Shown one piece after another: positions 59,012 through 64,000 of a stretch of 64,000 bases of DNA. Source of the stretch: JBNGOQ01 sp050589645 (GTDB taxonomy: Bacteria; Bacteroidota; Bacteroidia; Flavobacteriales; Flavobacteriaceae); assembly GCF_050589645.1 (NCBI RefSeq), contig NZ_JBNGOQ010000001.1:992001-1056000 (forward strand), written 5' to 3'. Each line of letters begins with the position of its first letter. The stretch's first letter is position 1. The translations under genes and the position numbers were made by a program. The notes beneath the pieces were generated by a model. It was not told where the DNA came from and made no database searches. It saw only the letters and a program-made list of their open reading frames with translations.

Positions 59012-59758
59012 TTAGATTACCTTGGCCTCGTTGTGCAAAAGACGGACCAATTCGTCCATATCGTCGGCATCGACCAGCTTAACGGCACCCTTGGGGGCGG
59101 GCTTTTCAAATTTAATATCTTCGGTAGTGTTGCTGGAGGCTATGGGCTCCACTACACTCAGTTTTTTCTGTCGCGCCATCATGATGCCCCTCATGTTGGG
59201 GATCCGTAGATCACTCTCTTCTACCAGCCCCTTCTGTCCTCCGATAACCAGGGGCAGGGTGGTGGCAATTTTTTCCTTTCCGCCATCAATTTCACGCATG
59301 GCAGTGGCATTATTGCCCTCTACTTCTAGACCGATACAGGTGTTTACGAAATTCATGTTGAGCAAGGTAGCCATGATGCCCGGCACCATGCCGCCATTGT
59401 AATCAATGGATTCCCTACCGGCGATAATAAGGTCGTAGTCGCCGTTCTTGGCCACATCGGTCAATTGTTCAGCCACAAAAAAACCGTCGGTAGGCTCTGC
59501 ATTTACACGAATGGCCTCATCTGCCCCAATGGCCAGGGCCTTCCTGATGGTAGGCTCCGTGGTGGTACCGCCAACGGTGGCCACATGCACGGTAGCGCCT
59601 TGCTTTTCCTTAAACCACATGGCGCGGGTAAGCCCAAATTCATCGTTCGGGTTGATTACGAATTGCACCCCGTTGGTATCGAATTTGGTGTCGTTTTCCG
59701 CAAAGTTTATTTTGGACGTGGTATCCGGTACATTGCTTATGCAAACTAATATCTTCAT
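59012..59758 (-). CDS. etfB: Electron transfer flavoprotein beta subunit
   Basis: 248 aa from ATG 59758 (MKILVCISNVPDTTSKINF); the 36 codons in frame before it would cross the promoter and the palindrome and are not family-like. PNDEFGLTRAMWFKEKQGA and ADEAIRVNAEPTDGFFVAEQL, IIAGRESIDYNGGMVPGIMATLL are ETF beta features, the last binding AMP. With EtfA it forms the ETF dimer. Its promoter region is shared with the divergent pdhB and contains a 24-bp palindrome, suggesting regulation. Confidence 0.96.
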   Translation of the reverse strand: MKILVCISNVPDTTSKINFAENDTKFDTNGVQFVINPNDEFGLTRAMWFKEKQGATVHVATVGGTTTEPTIRKALAIGADEAIRVNAEPTDGFFVAEQLTDVAKNGDYDLIIAGRESIDYNGGMVPGIMATLLNMNFVNTCIGLEVEGNNATAMREIDGGKEKIATTLPLVIGGQKGLVEESDLRIPNMRGIMMARQKKLSVVEPIASSNTTEDIKFEKPAPKGAVKLVDADDMDELVRLLHNEAKVI

Positions 59759-59789
59759 TATTGCTGTTTTTAGTCTTTTTAAAACGCCG

Positions 59790-59797
59790 CTAAGATA
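59790..59797 (-). promoter_or_regulatory. etfB -7 promoter element
   Basis: TATCTTAG on the minus strand, one mismatch from TAnnTTTG, 31 bases before ATG. The palindrome at 59813-59836 covers the -33 zone of this promoter. Confidence 0.4.
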
Positions 59798-59812
59798 ACT
59801 ATTAATTTTAAG

Positions 59813-59836
59813 ATTTACTATGCATGCATAGTAAAT
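59813..59836. promoter_or_regulatory. 24-bp perfect palindrome, candidate operator between etfB and pdhB
   Basis: The half-site is ATTTACTATGCA, read identically on both strands with no mismatch over 24 bases. It lies 54 bases before the etfB start and at the -33 position of its predicted promoter, and 51 bases upstream of the pdhB -7 element. The central TATGCATGCATA is shared with 39762-39777. Size and symmetry suit a dimeric helix-turn-helix regulator such as MarR or TetR. Confidence 0.6.
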
Positions 59837-59886
59837 TTTGCTATTTTTTTTATTCATGGCTGTCAATGAATTGACATATATTTTCC

Positions 59887-59894
59887 TATTTTTG
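59887..59894 (+). promoter_or_regulatory. pdhB -7 promoter element
   Basis: TATTTTTG, exact TAnnTTTG, 45 bases before ATG 59940. TTG at 59871-59873 is only 13 bases upstream, closer than the usual spacing. Confidence 0.45.
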
Positions 59895-59939
59895 CTTGCA
59901 TTTTAAGCGATAGGGATTAATCATTAGGCCAAAAATATT

Positions 59940-60917
59940 ATGAAAACTTTACAATTTAGGCAGGCCATAGCCGAGGCCATGTCCGAAGAGATGAGAAGGG
60001 ACGAATCCATATATCTCATGGGCGAGGAAGTTGCCGAGTACAACGGGGCATACAAGGCGTCCAAAGGAATGTTGGACGAATTTGGACCAGACCGTGTCTT
60101 GGATACCCCTATTTCCGAATTGGGTTTTTCCGGAATAGCTATAGGTTCTGCCATGAACGGCAACAGGCCCATCGTGGAGTTTATGACCTTTAATTTTGCT
60201 TTGGTCGGTATCGATCAAATCATCAACAATGCCGCCAAGATCCGTCAGATGTCGGGCGGACAGTTTAATTGTCCGATAGTTTTTAGAGGGCCAACAGCAT
60301 CTGCGGGCCAATTGGGCGCCACACATTCCCAGGCTTTTGAAAGCTGGTTCGCCAATTGTCCTGGTCTAAAAGTGGTGGTGCCATCCAATCCCAATGACGC
60401 CAAAGGCCTATTAAAATCGGCCATTCGAGATGACGACCCTGTAATTTTTATGGAGTCCGAGCAAATGTACGGAGACAAGGGGGAAGTTCCGGAAGGGGAA
60501 TATACCATACCCTTGGGCGTAGCCGATATCAAAAGGGAAGGAAGCGATGTCACCATAGTTTCCTTCGGAAAAATCATAAAGGAAGCCTATTTGGCCGCCG
60601 ATGAACTCCATAAAGAAGGTATTAGTTGCGAAATCATAGACCTGCGCACCGTTAAACCTCTGGATTACGAGGCCGTGGTGAATTCGGTGAAGAAAACAAA
60701 TAGATTGGTAGTGCTGGAGGAGGCCTGGCCTTTTGGAAATGTTGCCACGGAGATTACCTACCATATACAGTCCAACGCCTTCGATTATTTGGACGCCCCG
60801 ATCGTGAAAATAAATACAGCAGATACACCGGCACCTTATTCCCCTGTCCTATTGGCAGAATGGCTTCCCAATCATACAGATGTCATCAAAGCTGTTAAGA
60901 AAGTGTTATATAAATGA
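59940..60917 (+). CDS. pdhB: Pyruvate dehydrogenase E1 component, beta subunit
   Basis: 325 aa. KTLQFRQAIAEAMSEEMRRDESIYLMGEEVAEYNGAYKASKGMLDEFGPDRVLDTPISELGFSGIAIGSA is the E1 beta start with the catalytic Glu in GEEVAEY. NAAKIRQMSGGQFNCPIVFRGPTASAGQLGATHSQ and the C-terminal transketolase part EEGISCEIIDLRTVKPLDYEAVVNSVKKTNRLVVLEEAWPFGNVATEI follow. Its E1 alpha and E2/E3 genes are not in the window. With them it converts pyruvate to acetyl-CoA. Followed by a terminator; separate from the divergent etfBA. Confidence 0.93.
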   Translation: MKTLQFRQAIAEAMSEEMRRDESIYLMGEEVAEYNGAYKASKGMLDEFGPDRVLDTPISELGFSGIAIGSAMNGNRPIVEFMTFNFALVGIDQIINNAAKIRQMSGGQFNCPIVFRGPTASAGQLGATHSQAFESWFANCPGLKVVVPSNPNDAKGLLKSAIRDDDPVIFMESEQMYGDKGEVPEGEYTIPLGVADIKREGSDVTIVSFGKIIKEAYLAADELHKEGISCEIIDLRTVKPLDYEAVVNSVKKTNRLVVLEEAWPFGNVATEITYHIQSNAFDYLDAPIVKINTADTPAPYSPVLLAEWLPNHTDVIKAVKKVLYK

Positions 60918-60946
60918 TCAAAACCGTTTTGTCGGGTTATATTAGC

Positions 60947-60977
60947 TTCGCCAACTGAACAGTTGGCGAATTTTTTT
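60947..60977 (+). terminator. pdhB terminator
   Basis: TTCGCCAACTG (60947-60957) pairs exactly with CAGTTGGCGAA around AA, then seven T. It lies 30 bases after the pdhB stop. A perfect intrinsic terminator. Confidence 0.85.
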
Positions 60978-61086
60978 CTAAAAGGGTACATTATTTGATA
61001 GGAACATTACGCTAGATCAATTAATCAAACATGTACGCATGGTCCCTGGAATCAGTGGAATGCATGCTGGTGAATTTATCCAATAG

Positions 61087-63582
61087 ATGAAGAAACTGCT
61101 TTTTACCTTTTTTCTCCTCTCTACATTTTTTGCATTATCCCAAACCAAGGTTAGCGGTATCGTGGTGGACGAATCCGGTTCCCCGGTCGCATTTGCCAAT
61201 GTGCTGTTCAAAAATTCCACCGAAGGTACCATTACCAATGACAACGGCCGGTTTTATTTGGAATCGGACACTACCTATTCGACCTTGGTCGTTTCCTTTA
61301 TCGGGTACCAGGCCATAGAAATTTCCTTGCAGGCCAAGGTAAATTACAATATGGAAGTACCCCTGATAGAGGAGAGCGAGCAATTAGACGAGGTCGTGGT
61401 CTACGTGGGCCGGCAATCCAAAAAGAACAATCCTGCCATTGATATTTTACGCAAAATATGGGCGAAAAAAAGGATAAACGGCCTGCGCATGTTTGAGCAG
61501 TACAAATACGATAAGTACGAGAAGGTAGAGTTTGATTTAAACACCATAGACAGCGCGCTAATGAAAAGTAAGTTGTTCAAAGGCCTGGAATTCATGTTCC
61601 AGGATTTGGATACTTCCAGGATTACGGGCAAGACCTATTTGCCCATTTTTTTGAACGAAGTGGCTTCCAAGGTGTATGGCGACAATGCAATGGGAGAGGA
61701 AAAGGAAGACGTATTGGGCAATAAAAATTCCGGTTTCAGCAATAACCAGGCCATTACAGCATTTATCCAAGACTTGTACTCGGATTACGATATCTACGAA
61801 AACTACCTCAAGTTTTTTGACAAAAGCTTTACCAGCCCGCTGTCCAAAACAGGTATAGATACCTATAATTATGTGCTATCGGATAGTGCCTATATCGATA
61901 ATAAATGGTGCTATAACATTATTTACTACCCCCGAAGAAAAAACGAACTCACCTTTAAAGGCGATTTTTGGGTGAACGATTCTACCTATGCCATAAAGAA
62001 GATCAATCTAGAGGTCACCAAAAGTGCCAATATCAATTGGGTAAAGGAGATTTATATAGAACAGGATTTTGATGTGGTGAACGACTCGGTTTTTCTCTTG
62101 AAAAGGGATTATATGCTAAGCGATTTCAGCCTGCGGAAAAAGGAAAAGTCCAGGGGCATCTACGGCAAGAGAACCACGGTCTATGACAACTATACCTTCA
62201 ATGTTCCCAGGCCCCTGGAATTCTATAAAAATGAAGCCGATCCCTTTGACCCCAGGGTATTCAACAGGGATAGTTTGTTCTGGAAAAGCAGTAGACTGGA
62301 AACACTGAACAAGGATGAAAAGGGCATTTATAAGCTTTTGGACACCCTTAAGACCGTACCCAAATTCAAAACCTATTACAATATTGTGAGTATCCTGAAT
62401 TCGGGCTATGTGGAAATTGATAAATGGAATCTGGATCTTGGGGATATCTACAGCGTGTTTGGATTCAATGATGCCGAGGGCATTCGCGTACGGGGCGGTG
62501 CTAGGACCTATTTCGGGCAAAACGACCCCTGGCGCTTGGAAGGGTATATGGCCTACGGCTTTGATGACCGAAAATTTAAGCACGGTTTTTCCGCCAAGTT
62601 TCTTTTGGACCGGAAAACCCGCTTGATTCTTTCTGGCGGGAATAGGAGGGATATAGAACAGTTAGGGTTGAGCCTAACCGCTACAAACGACGTTTTAGGT
62701 CGTAGTATAGCTTCTTCTTCCGTACTTACCGTAGGGGCCAATGACCGGCTTACCAACATCAATCTCAGCACCTTTAATGTAGAAGTGGAACCCCTTACCA
62801 ATTTTAGGATACGTATTGGCAGTTCGTTCCGCACCCTGAGCTCGGCGCTGCCCGATGCCTTTAACCTGGATTATGTGGATCCCACATCCCCCACCGGCAT
62901 TTCTTCGGAAGTGGAGCAGTTCGATATCAACACCATCTTGGTCTACACACCTGGGAAGCGAACCATTGGCTACGGTGTGGAGCGCATAAACATCAACGAC
63001 AATTTTAGCACCCTCTTGTTAAACTATACCAAGGGTATAGAGGGTTTTCTGGGCAGTGATTTTGATTACGAAAGAGTACAGTTTTCCTATACGCAACCCT
63101 GGCAGATTGGAGGCTTTGGAAGACTACTGAGCACGGTTGAGGTAGGCAAGACCTTTGGTGAGGTCCCGCTAAGCCTTTTAAATGTAATCCCTGGCAATCA
63201 GACCCTATTCTCACTCTACAATACCTTCCCGAACCTCGATTTTTATGAATTCGTTACGGATACTTACGCTTCCGCGCACCTGGAACATAATTTCAACGGC
63301 AGGCTTTTCTCCCGAATTCCCTTCCTGCGAAAACTTAATCTCAGGGAAATCGTTGGTCTTAGGGGCGCTTGGGGCCAACTCTCGGATGAAAACATTGCTT
63401 TGAACAGTCCTACCAACATTCCTCTTATCGCTCCGGAAAACCAGATATACTGGGAGTATTCCTTTGGGGTGGGCAATATCTTTAAGATTTTGAGGATAGA
63501 TTTTAACTTTCGGGGCAATTATTTGGACAATCCCAATGCCAGGCCTTTTAGCGTAACCGGTTCCTTCGGGTTTAGTTTTTGA
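61087..63582 (+). CDS. DUF5686 outer-membrane protein with carboxypeptidase-regulatory-like domain
   Basis: 831 aa. Signal peptide (KKLLFTFFLLSTFFALSQ), then a carboxypeptidase-regulatory-like beta sandwich (KVSGIVVDESGSPVAFANVLFKNSTEGTITNDNGRFYL) at about 20-105, then the DUF5686 part (NPAIDILRKIWAKKRINGLRMFEQYKYDKYEKVEFDL onward) ending in a C-terminal beta-barrel with terminal Phe (NARPFSVTGSFGFSF). The layout is that of a Bacteroidota outer-membrane protein similar to TonB-linked ones, without a plug. Function unknown. The 170 bp upstream hold a terminator of pdhB. A hairpin (TGATGCC...GGCATCA at 63580-63601) overlaps its stop. Confidence 0.9.
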   Translation: MKKLLFTFFLLSTFFALSQTKVSGIVVDESGSPVAFANVLFKNSTEGTITNDNGRFYLESDTTYSTLVVSFIGYQAIEISLQAKVNYNMEVPLIEESEQLDEVVVYVGRQSKKNNPAIDILRKIWAKKRINGLRMFEQYKYDKYEKVEFDLNTIDSALMKSKLFKGLEFMFQDLDTSRITGKTYLPIFLNEVASKVYGDNAMGEEKEDVLGNKNSGFSNNQAITAFIQDLYSDYDIYENYLKFFDKSFTSPLSKTGIDTYNYVLSDSAYIDNKWCYNIIYYPRRKNELTFKGDFWVNDSTYAIKKINLEVTKSANINWVKEIYIEQDFDVVNDSVFLLKRDYMLSDFSLRKKEKSRGIYGKRTTVYDNYTFNVPRPLEFYKNEADPFDPRVFNRDSLFWKSSRLETLNKDEKGIYKLLDTLKTVPKFKTYYNIVSILNSGYVEIDKWNLDLGDIYSVFGFNDAEGIRVRGGARTYFGQNDPWRLEGYMAYGFDDRKFKHGFSAKFLLDRKTRLILSGGNRRDIEQLGLSLTATNDVLGRSIASSSVLTVGANDRLTNINLSTFNVEVEPLTNFRIRIGSSFRTLSSALPDAFNLDYVDPTSPTGISSEVEQFDINTILVYTPGKRTIGYGVERININDNFSTLLLNYTKGIEGFLGSDFDYERVQFSYTQPWQIGGFGRLLSTVEVGKTFGEVPLSLLNVIPGNQTLFSLYNTFPNLDFYEFVTDTYASAHLEHNFNGRLFSRIPFLRKLNLREIVGLRGAWGQLSDENIALNSPTNIPLIAPENQIYWEYSFGVGNIFKILRIDFNFRGNYLDNPNARPFSVTGSFGFSF

Positions 63583-63601
63583 TGCCTTAGCTATGGCATC
63601 A
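63580..63601 (+). terminator. Weak hairpin overlapping the DUF5686 stop
   Basis: TGATGCC (63580-63586) pairs with GGCATCA (63595-63601), containing the stop codon TGA. There is no T-run, so termination is uncertain. Confidence 0.3.
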
Positions 63602-63614
63602 GCCCAATTTCAAG

Positions 63615-63622
63615 TATCTTTG
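63615..63622 (+). promoter_or_regulatory. ppa -7 promoter element
   Basis: TATCTTTG, an exact TAnnTTTG, 20 bases before ATG 63643. No TTG at the -33 distance. Confidence 0.45.
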
Positions 63623-63642
63623 CCCACCTAATAAGACGAATT

Positions 63643-64000
63643 ATGACGGCACAAGAAATCACCTCCTTTGATGTTTTGATTGAAATTCCCAAGGGCAGTA
63701 GAAATAAATACGAATACGATTTTGAACTGAAAAAGATACGGTACGATCGGATGATATTTTCTTCCATGATGTATCCGGCAGATTACGGTTTTGTTCCAGA
63801 GACCCTAGCCTTGGACGGCGACCCGCTGGATGTTTTGGTGCTGGTCACAGAGCCTACCTTTCCGGGCTGTGTTATGGAGGTTAAACCCATTGGGGTTTTC
63901 CATATGGCCGATGAAAAAGGCCCAGATGAAAAGGTGATCTGTGTACCCATTTCCGATCCTATATCCAATAGGGTGAGCGATCTAAACGAACTGAACCCGC
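63643..64000 (+). CDS. ppa: Inorganic pyrophosphatase, N-terminal part (cut by window end)
   Basis: 119 codons of a family I pyrophosphatase. IEIPKGSRNKYEYDFELKKIRYDRMIFSSMMYPADYGFVPETLALDGDPLDVLVLV is the active-site core, with D-G-D-P-L-D-V-L-V the catalytic metal-binding signature, and DEKVICVPISDP continues to the edge. It hydrolyses PPi in the cytoplasm. The remaining third of the usual protein (about 175 aa) lies outside the window. Confidence 0.96.
   Translation, partial: MTAQEITSFDVLIEIPKGSRNKYEYDFELKKIRYDRMIFSSMMYPADYGFVPETLALDGDPLDVLVLVTEPTFPGCVMEVKPIGVFHMADEKGPDEKVICVPISDPISNRVSDLNELNP

Noticed and set aside
61031..61090. 19-codon open frame ending in ATGA overlap with the DUF5686 start
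   Set aside because: Its overlap is suggestive of coupling, but the frame is so short that chance is likely.

Overview
The window reads as chromosomal DNA of a flavobacterium (Bacteroidota, family Flavobacteriaceae; probably a marine genus near Maribacter, Arenibacter or Zobellia, which is inference). The signs are: several well-formed Bacteroidota promoters (a TTG near -33 and a TAnnTTTG box near -7), many lipoprotein signals of the form S-C-K or S-C-S, a FolK-deoxynucleoside kinase fusion, DUF5686, DUF6089/PorG, HYC_CC_PP and 2TM-domain proteins, and the family-typical orders tig-clpP-clpX and nadK-porG-uppS-bamA-ompH-ompH-murI. There is no phage, complete insertion sequence or CRISPR array. 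About 60 protein genes and two tRNA genes are supported.

Layout. 1-4800: tail of a Gfo/Idh/MocA oxidoreductase, then minus-strand accessory genes (two SnoaL/NTF2-like proteins, DUF2071, two methyltransferases, a lipoprotein, a DUF4442 hotdog protein). 4801-7434: repeat-rich and gene-poor, with one overlapping pair: a membrane protein with a DUF922-like HExxH site and a lipoprotein. It also holds a non-coding tandem array of exact 22-bp period. 7435-17736: a minus-strand copper/heavy-metal export cluster (HYC_CC_PP protein, CusA, TolC-like, DUF3347 lipoprotein, CopA, CusB). 17956-19820: palindromic repeats, a secreted Kelch propeller protein and a DJ-1/PfpI protein. 19880-20777: tRNA-Leu(UAA) and tRNA-Gly(GCC), each followed by tandem repeats that carry pieces of the tRNA 3' end, and interrupted by a 93-N assembly gap.

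20904-43092 is mostly housekeeping: mutS, a SpoU methyltransferase, the folK-dNK fusion, sppA, yhhQ, an AsmA-like protein, DUF2797, GH3, clpX, clpP, tig, an SGNH lipoprotein, an esterase, pdxJ, a CBS protein and nadK. 43208-49670 is an envelope-biogenesis block: porG (type IX secretion), uppS (lipid carrier), bamA and two Skp/OmpH chaperones (outer-membrane protein assembly), and murI (peptidoglycan). 49674-57900 holds folA and thyA (thymidylate/folate cycle), nupC, a bifunctional nuclease, a PLP enzyme, and an egtB-egtD-DUF427 operon for an ergothioneine-type thiol-histidine. The window ends with etfBA, divergent pdhB, a DUF5686 protein and the start of inorganic pyrophosphatase.

The least explained structures are the tRNA-3'-end repeat arrays, the 22-bp array, and two perfect palindromes sharing the core TATGCATGCATA. 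One palindrome lies in the etfB/pdhB intergenic region and one just upstream of the SGNH lipoprotein promoter. All functions are inferred from sequence recognition alone; no database search was run.
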